Numbered from the stretch's first letter, positions 39,292 through 50,378 are shown. The stretch: 64,000 bases of DNA from JAYSSF01 sp043772005 (GCA_043772005.1 JAYVGP010000021.1:1-64000); one strand, 5' to 3'. Made by a program: numbers and translations. Notes: generated from the letters alone by a model not told the origin.

Positions 39292-40584
39292 ATGAAAACA
39301 ACAATCAAACACATTACAGCCGAGATGGTCGGCACAGAAATTACATTATCAGGATGGATCCAGAATATCAGATCATCGGGTAAGGTTGCATTTATCGAGC
39401 TGAGAGATGGTACTGGATATCTCCAGTGTGTCATCGAACCACAGTTTGTGGAAGGATTTGAGCAGATTGCAGGACTTGGACAAGAGTCATCGCTAAGTCT
39501 GACTGGACTCGTGTCCAAACACCCCAAGAAGGATGAATACGAACTTCAAGTCAGATCATATCACATCTATACTGATACCAAAGACTATCCACTTGGTACC
39601 AAAGATGACCATGGGCCAGAGTTCTTGTTTGACAATAGACACCTGTATCTCAGGTCCAAGACACAGGTTGCGATCATGAGAGTGAGAGATACAATCTGTA
39701 CTGCCACGTATCAGCGGATGAAGCAGCATGATTTCACCAGGATCGATGCACCCATCTTCACACCTAACGCTTGTGAGGGTACCACAGAGCTGTATGAAGT
39801 CGAACACGTTAACGGAGAAAAAATGTATCTCAGTCAGTCAGGGCAACTTTACATCGAAACTGCAATCGCTGCACATCGTCAGGTCTATGATTTTGGGCCA
39901 GTATTCCGTGCGGAGAAGAGCAAGACTCGCCGTCATCTCAACGAGTTCTGGATGATGGATGCAGAGATGGCATTCTGTACCTTTGAAGAAAACCTCGCAA
40001 TCCAAGAATATCTCATTAAATATATCATTACTCAGGTCCTCGAGCGCAACGCAGCAGATCTTGTGACACTCGGTAGAGATGTGACACCGCTCACCAGCAT
40101 TGTCGATACTCCATGGAAGCGTATGACTCATGAGGAGTTTGTAGCTGACCTGATCGCTCATGGATTTGACGTCAAGCAGTGAGACGATATCGGATCTGAC
40201 ATCGAGATGCAATATATGGAGCAGGTTACCCAACCGGTTTTTGTCACTCATTTCCCATTGGCGATCAAGGCATTTTATACCAAGGAAGATCCTGATATGC
40301 CATGATTCTGACTATGTGCAGATCTCCTCGCTCCTGAGGGTTGTGGTGAAGTAATCGGAGGAGCACAGCGTATTGATGATTATGATACACTCCTCGCTAA
40401 GATCCAAGAACATGATCTCGACCCAGCGATCTTCGACTGGTATCTTGATATCCGTAAATACGGAGGAGTCCCGCATGGTGGTTTTGGTTACGGACTTGAG
40501 CGTATTGTGAGATGGTTGTGTGGACTTCACCATATCCGCGAGACGATTCCATTCCCGAGATATGCGAATAGGATTAGACCGTAA
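39292..40584 (+). CDS. asnS: Asparaginyl-tRNA synthetase
   Basis: A 430-residue class IIb synthetase. The OB-fold anticodon domain begins ITLSGWIQNIRSSGKVAFIELRDGTG. The catalytic domain has LYLSQSGQLYIETAI, FRAEKSKTRRHLNEFWMMDAEMAF (motif 2), FYTKEDPD, GGAQRIDDYDTLL, and PHGGFGYGLERIVRWLCGLHHIRETIPFPR (motif 3). The FYxK and IPFPR forms favour AsnRS over AspRS. One UGA (KQGDD) plus others in PGFGLC. Having AsnRS suggests Asn-tRNA is charged directly. Confidence 0.93.
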
Positions 40585-40700
40585 TCCCTCCGGCTTTGCC
40601 ACCTCCCTTTATCAAGGGAGTACGTGAAAATATAATAAACTCTGATTGTGGTAGTTCCTCCTTGATAAAGGAGGGGGACCCGTAGGGTGGAGGATTTAGA
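40585..40700. repeat. Dispersed inverted-repeat element, copy 2
   Basis: Right after asnS: ATCCCTCCGGCTTTGCC and ACCTCCCTTTATCAAGGGAG, then a 30-base spacer, then the approximate inverse, TCCTCCTTGATAAAGGAG and GGACCCGTAGGGTGGAGGAT. The unit can fold into a long hairpin. Its blocks recur at 19035-19096. It directly precedes the DUF559 gene. Confidence 0.7.
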
Positions 40701-40720
40701 AAAAGGACTGAGGATTTTAT

Positions 40721-41104
40721 ATGCCAAGCAATCTCATGAAAGCAGATTTCATCTGATATAATACATCTCTCAAATGATTTGCTCGCTCAAATCGTACCGT
40801 GATGACCAAAGCAGAAAGTCTAGTGTGGAATTATATTCTTAAATGAGATAGAACATGATATAGACGACTCAGACAGAAACCAATAGGAAATTACATCCTT
40901 GATTTCTATTGTGCAAAACTCAAACTCTGTATCGAGATTGATGGTGAAAGTCATGACACGAAGCAAGAACAAGATGAAATCAGAGATCAATATCTACGAG
41001 AACATTATGGGATTAAAACAATCAGGTATACCAATAGTCAAGTAGAGAAGAATTTGCAATGAGTAGCGGATGATGTAGTATGTCAGATTGATCAAATCAT
41101 TTAA
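40721..41104 (+). CDS. DUF559 Vsr-like endonuclease-fold protein
   Basis: A 127-residue protein of the DUF559 type, related to the very-short-patch repair/PD-(D/E)xK nuclease fold. Core motifs are AESLVWNYILKGDRTGYRRLRQKPIGNYILDFYCAKLKLCIEIDGESHDTKQEQDEIRDQYLREHYGIKTIRYTN (typical: t.aE..lW..Lr....g.kFrRQ.pig.yivDFyc...kLviElDG..H). The catalytic-type residues Asp (LDFYC), Glu and Asp (EIDGESH) are retained. UGA codons show it is adapted to the local code. The inverted-repeat element just upstream makes a repeat-associated nuclease role plausible; this is inference. Confidence 0.88.
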
Positions 41105-41123
41105 TTATTTATTACATAGTGAA

Positions 41124-41600
41124 ATGACCTTATTTCAAAAATACTTACTACTTCTATTGGCTATCTTAGTTGGCTCTGTAAGCTATTATCTAATTTCTGC
41201 TACTATTAGTGATGGTGGTACAAATTCTTCATTGGTTGAGGATTCAAATTATAAAACTACATGACAAAGTATTGCCCTACCAAGTGAATATTATGTGCGT
41301 ATTGTTCACGTATGATGAGTAGGAGTAATTGATTGGCAAACCGAACTTGTAGATCCACTAAGTGGAGATGGTCGAGACTTATTTTTGGATCAATCTATAT
41401 ATAAGCTAGGTGAACGATCTCCCGCATATATGAATAAAGGTAAGGATATTATATGGTTAAATTGTAGGAGCTGATACTCTCGTAAGGATTGTTGGTCAGA
41501 TAGCGATACGGAAGTTTATCTTGATGATGATTGATCTTGTTGAATACAAATTGATAAAATGAAAATATTTTGAAGACTTGAATGTATTAAATCATCTTAA
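41124..41600 (+). CDS. Membrane-anchored extracytoplasmic protein
   Basis: A 158-residue protein with an N-terminal membrane anchor (YLLLLLAILVGSVSYYLISATI) and a Cys-containing external domain (CRSGYSRKDCWSDSDTE, GSCGIQIDKM, LECIKSS). No family is recognised. It has several UGA glycines. The lipoprotein gene starts 7 bases after its stop, so the two form an operon, probably with related envelope roles. Confidence 0.6.
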
Positions 41601-41606
41601 TAGTTT

Positions 41607-42449
41607 ATGAAAATCCTCACTATCATCAACCAAGTTCAAGCTCTTAAGTCAAGCTATGGCGTATATTTTTTGGTTGTGCTATTGCTTATTTTAGGCTGAT
41701 GCGACCCCACTAAAAAAGATATTGCTGTAAGAACCCTTCCTCAGTCAACATGATCAATCGTCTATTCGGATAAATTTTGTTCATGACTATCGAAAGCATA
41801 TGAGTCACTAGGTATGTCCAACGATATTCAGTTTTGTGGAAATAGTTCTTGAGAAAAATATTTTATGCAACAAAGACGATGAGTTGAATGAGGATCATGA
41901 AGAATCTTTTTTGATGTATATTGAAATGAAATTGGCTCAATTGGACAGTATGGAGCTTGAGATGGATCTATTCCATTATATCCTACTATATCTTGAGTGG
42001 TGTATTATTTTAACGATTGTAATCCTGTTAATATTAAAAAATGTGACGTCATAGATCTATATGAATGGAAAAGATGAAGAGAATGAGTAGATGGAAGACT
42101 TAATCAGTCATGTGGCTTATTAACTCGTAAAATGAATCTCAATCCTCCCAGAACAGGTAAAATTCGAGAGTATCGAGAGAGATATGCACTTTGTACTGAT
42201 GATAAAGAAATATTTTATATATTATTTACTGGTCAAAAAAATATTATTGATCAGTATGCTCCATGGAAAAATTATAATACAATTCAGTATTTTTCACTCA
42301 GTTGAGGCTCTTTATGATACACAACAAGATATGAGTTAGGAAAAGAGACAGGTCTTCTAAACTACATAACAGTGTTGGGTAATGATTCTGATAAAGTAAT
42401 TTATTCAATTAATCGTTGTGTTAATTCGTCTCTTGAGAATTGTTTTTAG
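41607..42449 (+). CDS. Putative lipoprotein of unknown function
   Basis: A 280-residue protein. The signal sequence YFLVVLLLILGGC has a lipobox (LGGC), so the mature protein should be lipid-anchored at its Cys. The mature part has paired Cys residues (FCSGLS, QFCGNS, NDCNPVNIKKCDV) and ends with RCVNSSLENCF. About 15 UGA codons are in frame. It shares its transcript with the membrane-anchored gene just upstream. No enzymatic motif is visible. Confidence 0.65.
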
Positions 42450-42510
42450 AAGATTGGAAAATGAATAATCACCTATTGTTGATTAAAATATCGATCTATT
42501 AAATTACTAA

Positions 42511-42536
42511 AAAACCAGCCATCCAGCTGGTTTTTC
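42511..42536. terminator. Terminator between convergent genes
   Basis: The stem AACCAGC / GCTGGTT with loop CATCCA is flanked by AAAA and TTTTTC. It can serve both the lipoprotein gene and RNase J, whose stop is at 42549. Confidence 0.75.
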
Positions 42537-42548
42537 TGTTATTCATCT

Positions 42549-44702
42549 TTACTCATTACTATTGAGATAGTGAGAGCGATCTTCAGATACTGCTTCAATG
42601 CGAATATCCTCATCAAGTGTCCCTCATACGATAGCATCATCGTGAGACATACTATCTTGGATTTCGCCTTTGCTATCATTGATATAGACGTACATTGGGA
42701 CGATCATTGGCACTCTATCAAGAGCTCTTTTGCAGTATGATTCAAGCTCTGATCTGATATCTTTGAGGATGTATTTGATGTCAGTATTACGCTTAAGTCA
42801 TTCGAGATACATTTTTTCTGCACATTTGACGATGTCTGTGTGGATCTGACGTACTTCTGAGCTATAGACGAATCCTCTTGATTCGATCTGTATGTTACCC
42901 ACGAGATTCTTGGTTGTACTATCAATCTTGAAGATAAGGTTGACGAGTCAGCTTTCGGCCATAATCTTACGAGCTTTGATCACAAATTCACCTGAGAGGT
43001 GTCACATACCTTTACCATCGATCATGATCGTATCGAGCTTGATCTTCTGATCTGCGATAGATACTCAATCGTTAAACACTTCGACGATATCACCATTATC
43101 AACCATCATCACATGTTCCGCAGGGATACCAGTCTCGATACCGAGCTTCTTGTTGGCCATACGTAGTCTTGGTTCACCATGGATCGGCATCAGATATTGT
43201 GGCTTAAACAATGAGATCATAATCTTGAGATCTTCAGCATAACCATGTCCTGATGCGTGGATATCCATATCATTGTTGGTTACGACATTGATACCCTTGC
43301 GGATAAAGTCATTCATCATATCGTAGAATGATTTTTCATTACCGGGAATTGGGCTGGCTGACGTCACGATTTTGTCTCCTGGTTTGAGGACGAGATCTCT
43401 GTGGTCTCCTGTACTCATACGTTTGAGAGCACTAAACTCTTCTCACTGACTACCAGTACACAATACCATCACCCTATCATCAGGAAATGAATCAATTTCT
43501 GGTCACATCTTACGTAGCATGCCCTTGGGTACGTTGATATATCATAGTTCTCTAGCAACATCTGTATAGTTGACCATACTTCTACCAGCGAGGAACACGG
43601 TTTTGTTGTATTTGACTGCTGCATGGATGAGCTGGATCACACGACCTACATTGGATGCAAATGTTGCCACGATCAGACGAGAGTTGGTCTCTTTGACCAG
43701 TGCATCGATGGTATCACCAATTGCTTTTTCTGAGATGGTACGACCAGGTTTGATAGCATTGGTAGATTCACACATGAGCAGTTTGACACCTTCTTGTCAG
43801 ATACGAGCAATCTTAGCTAGATCAGCAGGTTTGTCGATCGCAGGAGTAAAGTCAATCTTGAAATCTCCTGTGGTTACGATCAATCATTTTGGTGTGTGGA
43901 TTGACATACCCATGGATTCAGGGATATTGTGGTTTACGTGGAAGAATTCTACTGTATAACATCCAAACTTGAGTACATCAGTATCTGGGTTGACGAGCTT
44001 ATATTTGAAATTTCCGAGGATCTTCTCTTCTTCGAGTGTCTTCTTGATCAAACCGATCGTAAGTGGTGAAGAGTAGACAACAGGCCAGTCAAGGTCTGCG
44101 AGGATATGTTTGAGTGCTCCAATGTGATCTAAGTGACCATGAGTGATAAGGAGAGCTTTAATTTTCTTCTTATTTTTGCGCAAATATGCAGTATCAGGGA
44201 TGAGGTAGTCAACTCCATACAGCTCTCCACCAGCAAATACTAATCCAGCATCAATGATGAGGATATCATCACCATATTCGAGGAATGTCATATTGGCTCC
44301 TACTTCTTCTAAACCACCGAGTGGTACCACTCTGAGCGGCGTATCTTGTTTGGAGAAGTCCAGATTTGCCACAGGCATATTGGATGCTTGTGTGTGAGAG
44401 AGAAATGATGAGAGCTTGGGCATTGCAGGCTGATTGGCAGTACCGGTACGAGTAGGTCTCTCAAATCCTCTATCACCTGATGATCTATCATTAGATCCCT
44501 GTCTTGGAGCACCTGTACCAGAAAATGATCCAGCAGGACGAGGTGCACGATTGTTAACAAATGGCTTACGAGGACCTTTGTCTCTGAGTGTTGCAGCATC
44601 AATAGTGATGTTACTATGAATTTGTGATTCGGTTGTTTGTGCTGCGATATCCCCATCATTGAGGATGACATCATCGAGCGTGACTGTTGTGTTGTTTGTC
44701 AT
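42549..44702 (-). CDS. rnj: Ribonuclease J
   Basis: A 717-residue metallo-beta-lactamase/beta-CASP RNase, for mRNA decay and rRNA processing. The core starts LRVVPLGGLEEVGANMTFLEYGDDILIIDAG. The zinc motif is THGHLDHIGAL (about residues 185-195), followed by FHVNHNIPESMG. The beta-CASP part has FASNVGRVIQLIHAA, GRSMVNY and CTGSQGEEFSALKRM. Also SASPIPGNEK, and HASGHGYAEDLKIMISLFKPQYLMPIHGEPRLR. The first ~115 residues are an Arg/Gly/Ser-rich disordered extension, unusual for Gram-positive RNase J but seen in other phyla. Full length. Confidence 0.93.
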
Positions 44703-44839
44703 GTGTTTTGTTTTGTGTAAACAAATAAAAAGAAATTTTCGTTGTCTTGTAGGCGAATTCCGTGAATGAACTATGAAACTAAGTCAGATTCATTATAATG
44801 ACCAAATTGATCAGAAATTTACTACTATATTAAGAACCA

Positions 44840-45442
44840 ATGAAAGCGTTACTAACTACGTTAGCAGCAAAATCTAGTGACTTTGCAGTGTGAGAAAAAG
44901 ATATTCTGACTTTGGTGGACGAATGTCGTGCCAACCAAGTGCCTTGTATTACGTCGGCGACCCGTGAGGTACTGATTGACTATATTAACCAGTACAAACC
45001 TCGCACCTATCTTGAGATTGGATCTGCACGATGAGTGAGTTTGTTTACCGCACATCAGCAAATTGTTCAGCGATGAGGTACGGTTACGGGTATTGAGCGA
45101 TCACTGCCAAATGTAGAGCGTGTCCAACAGATGATTCAAGATCATCAATTGACCGATATCGCTATTCATCACATCAATGCAAACCATCCATGATGGGAAC
45201 AAGCTATCATTACGAAGCCGATTGATTTTGCACTAATTGATGCACGTAAGTCGAAATACCATATCTATCTGCAGACTATCTTGCCATATATGGCTCAAAA
45301 TTCGATAATAATCTGTGATGATGTGATAGAGTTCGAACACAAGTTATCTTCACTATATGAATTTCTAGATCAAAATCAAATGAACTATGAAAAGTTAGAA
45401 TTGAGTGATGGAGATTGAGTAATAGTGATAAAGTTACCCTAA
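44840..45442 (+). CDS. O-methyltransferase family 3 protein
   Basis: A 200-residue SAM-dependent methyltransferase. The SAM-binding motif is TYLEIGSARGVSLFTAHQQI (typical: vLEiGt..G.S...mA). GTVTGIERS is motif II (ribose-binding acid), FALIDARKSKYHIYLQTILP holds the family's FIDAxKxxY metal-associated motif, and IIICDDVI is next. The relatives are the YrrM/TrmR-like and COMT-like enzymes; substrate unknown. UGA encodes Gly in GSARG and QRGGT. Confidence 0.85.
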
Positions 45443-45726
45443 AGGATCTCGATGCTCGTATGAGTACTAGTTTCACGTTGTAAGGTTCGTAGGACTTTGA
45501 AATTGATATAGCACCCTCACGGGTGTTTATTGTTGCTTACACGATCTAGTAGATCGTCTTTTCCGAGCATTCATCTTTTTTACGGGTAAAATATCTTGAG
45601 GATATTATCCTGAGCGTACTAACGAAGGTGGCTAGTTTACGGTATGGTCTTGTAGTGTGTAGTCTCAGAGGGATTTCCTAAGGTCATCTGTATGTGATGG
45701 CTCGTAAATTAATTATTACGACATAT
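45443..45726. other. 284-bp gap with several hairpins
   Basis: No coding frame is convincing. CACCC / GGGTG (45512-45525, loop TCAC) and CGATCT / AGATCG (45542-45556, followed by TCTTTT) are terminator-like on the plus strand and probably end the methyltransferase transcript. The rest (45570-45720) is less AT-rich than other gaps and could hold an unrecognised RNA, but no known signature is visible. Confidence 0.4.
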
Positions 45727-46653
45727 CTACGGATTCCTCGCTAACTGTACCACCTCATTACTGGGTTGGGTGGGGATAGAACCATCATTAGGTAGCAATT
45801 CCGCAACAACCACAATTCTACTATCAGCAGTACCTACGGGATAACATCCGACCAAAGTCAGGTATTGCTTGTCATCATCATGATACTTTGCATACGTCTT
45901 GGAAACGTTTTTTGGTTTTACGATTTCTTTTTTGATGATTTTATACTGGTACATTTGATTATTCCAGATGATCTTGACGACCTGTCATTCACTAAGTTTT
46001 GGGATATTACGGAAGATCTGACCAAATTCATTGTTATTCCGCCAGTAGTCACTTGTATGACCAAAGATAAGCATATTACCACGCTCTGGAGTACCTGTGT
46101 TGGGGTATCTGATGACGCCACGTTCGAGTTCCGCTTTAAAATCACCCTTTTCAAGTTTCTCAGGAGTATAGTAGGTAAGATCGACGATTGGAGTATCAAC
46201 TCACAAATCATCAATAATAACTCTGTTGTCAGGTGGGAGAGTGTTGAAGATAAGAGCATTGCTCGCAAGTTGATTTTTGAGATGATCTTTGGTATCGAGA
46301 TAGAAGTGATTGTTCGTAGTAGACTCTACAATATCTATATCGGTATTAATGATTCCTCCATCGGTAGAAGCGATCACTGTGGGTGCAATCTCTCTAATAC
46401 CCAGCAAATCTTCCATGATTGTTGCTTGAAATAGATGCAAGTTAGTAAATACAATACCAGCAATAGCGCTTACAGACATGACAATACCAAATGCCATCAC
46501 CTCTTTTCATCGGTGAGTTTTTGATTTTTTACTTATTTTATGAGCTTTGGCTGGAGCGGCTGATATAGTGGGAATCACATGTGATCCTCACGTAACTACT
46601 ACTGGAGCTGGGGTCATATCAAATTCTAAATCATCAAGTGTAATCATCATCAT
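45727..46653 (-). CDS. Sortase
   Basis: A 308-residue membrane-anchored transpeptidase that links surface proteins to the cell wall or to each other. A cytoplasmic N-terminus is followed by a membrane helix (AFGIVMSVSAIAGIVFTNL). The sortase domain has LIFGHTSDYWRNNNEFGQIFRNI (catalytic His), YLTLVGCYPVGTADSRIVVVAEL (catalytic Cys in TLxxC, then Arg). Ends in a short tail. UGA glycines include DDLGVDTP. The subclass (D/E-like) is uncertain. The surface and pilin-like proteins of this window are candidate substrates, though no clear sorting signal was seen. Confidence 0.88.
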
Positions 46654-46744
46654 GTCTTCAAATAATACCTATCACTAGTATACTTGCATGTGGTAATGAG
46701 GTCAATTTTGAATGATATTTCGATCTGACTGAGATTGACATTTA

Positions 46745-46837
46745 CTAATCTATTGGCTTCATAGAAAACATTTACACAATGAAAACCCAATAGATTAGCT
46801 AATAAATTGATTCTAATGTGTGTTATCAATTTATTAG
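46745..46837. repeat. Two adjacent perfect 12-bp hairpins
   Basis: CTAATCTATTGG (46745-46756) pairs with CCAATAGATTAG (46787-46798), and directly after it CTAATAAATTGA (46799-46810) pairs with TCAATTTATTAG (46826-46837). The second hairpin overlaps the holA stop. No T-tract follows on either strand, so they are not typical terminators. They may protect or process the holA-sortase mRNA. Confidence 0.65.
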
Positions 46838-47865
46838 TATGGTAGATTCGTGATCTTGGTCTTGAGATATGGCCAGAACATCTCTACTGGAGTGAGACCA
46901 CTCTTGATCTCATATTCAATCGTGATGAGTGACGAGAATAGTGACTGAAGTCAGACTAGTCTATGTTTGATAGATTCATAATTCTTGGTAATTCTCCCTA
47001 CGGTAAATGGTGGTAGTTTTGTGAGAGACATGAGTTGACTACTATTGGTGATACCATGATTCATGGCGTCGACCGTCATGATCACGCCCCTGAGTCACCG
47101 ATAGAGTAGTCACAGAAAACCATACGGATTGTCATCTACTTGCTGGAGACGATCGATTAGTCTGAGAGTTTCTTCACTTGATTTATATAGTACTGAGTCG
47201 ATCACTGCAAAACTATCTTGATCAATATGAGGGGTAATAATCTGAGTTAAGAGAGTGGAAGTAATGAGTTGAGGAGAGAATGTATCAGATGCTACGTGGT
47301 ACTGAATATAATCCTTGATTTTGCTTGTTTCATGCCAGATACGATATAGATCTGGGCTAGCGATGAGATCGGCGATTTGTTGGCACTGACTAGGAGAACA
47401 CCATTCACCAAGCTGCGAAGTTACGAGCTCTAGTCAGCTTCACTGATCTGCACTACGATTAATAACTCCAAGATTACTATCAGCTCATGCACTGTCAAAG
47501 AGTTTATAGAGCCTTCATCTTTTGTCAGGATTTGATGAGACAAATATGATGATAGTATCGGCATTGATCGTCTGGTAATGATCATAAAACCATTGGATAA
47601 ATTGATCTAGTTCCTCTTTTTCTTTTGCTCACTTTTTATCCTCACTGGAGAGCGGTAGTCCATGGATGAAGATACATGATTTGGTAGCAAACAAACCTCA
47701 CCCACCATTGATCGTATTGATGATTGATTTGGTATCGAGCGGATGATCTACATACACGAAGATAGATTCAGGATTGAACTTAGTACGAAATGCAGTCATC
47801 CATTTACTAATCTCTTGTTGGATGAGAAATGGTTCTCCTGTGATGAGGTTAATTGGTTTGGCCAT
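46834..47865 (-). CDS. holA: DNA polymerase III delta subunit
   Basis: A 343-residue clamp-loader delta subunit. It starts PINLITGEPFLIQQEISKWM (typical: vyll.GeE.flr.e....l), followed by FRTKFNPESIFVYVD, GGGGLFATKSCIFIHGLPLSS (typical: s.pLFa.kRlV.v...) and the AAA+ lid segment FAVIDSVLYKSSEETLRLIDRLQQVDDNPYGFLGLLYRGLRGVIM (typical: fdL.dal..gd...al.ll..L...g.ep..il..l..qlR.ll). More than half of its glycines are UGA. It is the start of the transcript running into the sortase gene. Confidence 0.85.
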
Positions 47866-47956
47866 AAAATTAAATTACAAATTAGAAAGCATATTTTTTA
47901 TTCCTTCTGGCTATTTTATTTCACTCCATTTCTCACAATGACGGGTGCTCAGAAAA

Positions 47957-48652
47957 CTACGACTTATATAACTCTGGATAATCATCCTCCACCTTAGGCT
48001 CACTATCACCATCAATCACATCACCGGTACGAGGCTGCTTCATATAGTCGACGATAATATCACTGAGTTTATCAACAAGAAGTTCGAATTTGTCATATTG
48101 TGGAGTATCTATCACGGCTTCTTGTGCGAGCGCAAGATCTCTGGCGCGTTGGACGATAGACTCGTGTTTGTAGTAGTTGAGACGCTCTACTCGTTTGGTA
48201 GGCTGGACTACATTGGGGAGAGTATAGTTGGTACCATGTTCGATTCACACAACTACATCTCATTTGTTCAACAACCAATCAGTCAGACCATGTTGATGAT
48301 AACTAATTGTTTGGATACTGTCCCAGTCAAAATTGGTCTGCGAGAAATCAAGAAATCAGACCTGATCCATGATAGTTAGACCTTGGGGTGTGACCACTAC
48401 GCTGTCGAGATATAGCATCATAAAGTAATAGTTAAACATCAGCAATATAGCACTAAGTCATATTGCTGCTACCCATCCTGTAATATGATCATATGACATA
48501 ATATTGGTCATCAAGGTGTACAAGATCCATACGATCAATGCCATTGCTCCATATTTGATCATCAATCACACAGTCTTACCATGATGTTGTGGTATGATGA
48601 TGACGCTGTTGTCAGTATTGAGATAGTGTTGTATGATGTGTTGCTTAAGCAT
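47957..48652 (-). CDS. Membrane protein with PH-like domain
   Basis: A 231-residue protein: two membrane helices (MIKYGAMALIVWILYTLMTNIM and WVAAIGLSAILLMFNYYFMMLYL) followed by a cytoplasmic domain SVVVTPQGLTIMDQVGFLDFSQTNFDWDSIQTISYHQHGLTDWLLNKGDVVVGIEHG. This strand pattern (xxVTxxGL...f....v.we.I.si....gg....lgyGdv.i) matches bacterial PH domains (YdbT/bPH2-like). The C-terminal tail is helical and acidic. Function unknown. Confidence 0.65.
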
Positions 48653-48694
48653 ATAGTATATGTAGTTATTCTATCAAAAAATACCAGACAAAAA

Positions 48695-48728
48695 CTAAAA
48701 ATCCACAGACATTTAGTGTCCATGGATA
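48695..48728 (-). terminator. Terminator of rpmE
   Basis: On the minus strand ATCCATGGACA / TGTCTGTGGAT form an imperfect stem with loop CTAAA, followed by TTTTAGTTTTTGTC, 20 bases after the L31 stop. Confidence 0.6.
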
Positions 48729-48747
48729 TTGTAAAGTTACCAAAAAA

Positions 48748-48984
48748 TTATGCAGCTTGTTTGCTTTGTACAGCAGCCATCTTTGCTATCTTTTCTTCAT
48801 ATTTCTGACGCATACCCTTAGATTCCTTGACAATTGCAGCTCACTTGTTAAATACAGCATGACATGCTGGACAGTTTTCCAACTTGATAGGACCCTTGAT
48901 CGCAGCAGCGAGAGTATATGATGTTCCACACATACATGTGACTTCTACATCTGTAAAATATTGTCCGTGAATACCTTTTTGCAT
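48748..48984 (-). CDS. rpmE: 50S ribosomal protein L31
   Basis: A 78-residue L31 (MQKGIHGQYFTDVEVTCMCGTSYTL...KLENCPACHAVFNKG). Four Cys in CxC...CxxC form the zinc-binding type of L31. ATG 48984 is chosen by the family start M-(K/Q)-K-G-I-H. The C-terminus is extended by a basic Ala/Lys-rich tail. One UGA. It precedes nothing downstream on the same strand and follows ndk. Confidence 0.92.
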
Positions 48985-49072
48985 AATATTGGTTTGAAAG
49001 TTATAAATATATAGTTTTGTTATATTACTGTGGTTGATTGTTGCTGCTCGGAATTGATAGTATGTGCTATTA

Positions 49073-49630
49073 TTATAGTTCTGGGAATCGGATATTAACT
49101 TCATAGTTTGCTTCTTCCTCGTTACCTGATGCATGGATCAGATTATCGATAGGTCTACGTTCAGCGTTTGCGAGATATGCACTATCATAGCTAAAATCTC
49201 ACCTAACTGTGCCAGGAGCAGCTATTAGTGGTATTGTGTGTCCAATTAGTTTCCTAATAAGTTCAATAGCATGAGGTCATTCAAACACACATACAAACAC
49301 AAGATCACTCGATATCATATCCACAAGCCAGTTGCGTACTGTCATTCAGATTTCATGATGATTATCCGTTCAAAAGCTCTCTATGACATTCATCCCAAAT
49401 TTGAGATTGTCTTCTACAGATCTTTTACCCAATGAAGCAATCCACTCTAATCTATCGTCAGGATAATGACGACCAGCAGTATTAGCATCAGCATGAATTA
49501 ACTTACCAGCTATCATTTTGAGTCAAATACGCTCAAATCTACTAATAATCTCTCACATATGTCATCCACTTACCGCTTTAGGTTTAAGAATCACAATACT
49601 GCGTTCGATCATTGACATAGAGAATCACAT
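49073..49630 (-). CDS. ndk: Nucleoside diphosphate kinase, extended form
   Basis: A 185-residue NDK that balances NTP pools. It begins MIERSIVILKPKAVSGGHMGEIISRFERIGLKMIAGKLI and ends GTVRGDFSYDSAYLANAERRPIDNLIHASGNEEEANYEVNIRFPEL, with the catalytic His in LIHASG. Length is ~35 residues more than the usual 140-150: an insertion after the first strands (ADANTAGRHYPDDRLEWIASLGKRSVEDNLKFG) resembles that in archaeal-type NDKs. Starts at 49618 or 49612 are also possible. rpmE lies 89 bases downstream. Confidence 0.9.
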
Positions 49631-49694
49631 AAGATCTAAAAATGATTGATCTTTAGTATAGTTAAATCTGACTGATTTTCAATGTGTATTTTGA

Positions 49695-50378
49695 CTATTT
49701 TTGTGTGAGTTGAGCGATGAGGGAGTTAAGGTGAGCTTTATCATCACGATAAACTGCATATGGAGCTTGGATCAGTAGGGGTTGGTTATTATGCGTTATC
49801 TCCATCAGTACCAAGATATTGACCCAAGTAGAGTCATTGTAGAATGTGAGAGAATCTACATTAAGTCAGATTTGTTTGATTTGATCACTGGTTACAGTGT
49901 TACTTTCTCATGCTCGCTTGATAGTGTTGGTGTTACTCGTGATGATGACGCGTTGTGTATCCATCATGATACCAGCAGGACTGCTGATTCACAGACGCAT
50001 GAAGCTTTGTGGAACCGCATTGAGAGAGGTGAAAGAAATATCTGGGGTTCACGAGTCTGCTCTTTCTCAAGGACTCACTATTGTGCCAGATTTAGGAGTC
50101 TGCTCTTTCTCAAGGACTCACTGTTGTTCTGGATCTTTTATTTTTGTAACTTTTCATAAATTCATCGTTGTTCCAGATTTTTCATTGATTGACTCTAGTC
50201 TTGCTGGCAGAGCTGGAGTGCTTGTCGTATCTTGTATAAGGATTTGACGAGGCGTGCCGTTCCAGCGTCTGACAATGTCTGATCACTGAAATTGCCATGC
50301 TAACAAATAGACAAATGCAAATGCACATGCCAATAACATTAATGCAGTATGTGTGTGATGTTTATCTCTATGACTCAT
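49695..50378 (-). CDS. Membrane-anchored protein with out-of-phase internal repeat
   Basis: A 227-residue protein with an N-terminal membrane anchor (TALMLLACAFAFVYLLAWQF), a Thr/Ser/Pro-rich linker, and a C-terminal half SFMRLGISSPAGIMMDTQRVIITSN...LVLMEITHNNQPLLIQAPYAVYRDDKAHLNSLI. The linker contains a 27-base direct repeat (50053-50079 and 50096-50122) spaced 43 bases apart, so the two copies are read in different frames (GVLEKEQTP versus SPGERADS). No family is recognised. A frame change in this linker cannot be excluded. Confidence 0.55.

Noticed and set aside
45727..46640. Plus-strand ORFs over the sortase gene
   Set aside because: The minus strand encodes a sortase with catalytic His, Cys and Arg motifs; the plus-strand frames are shadows.
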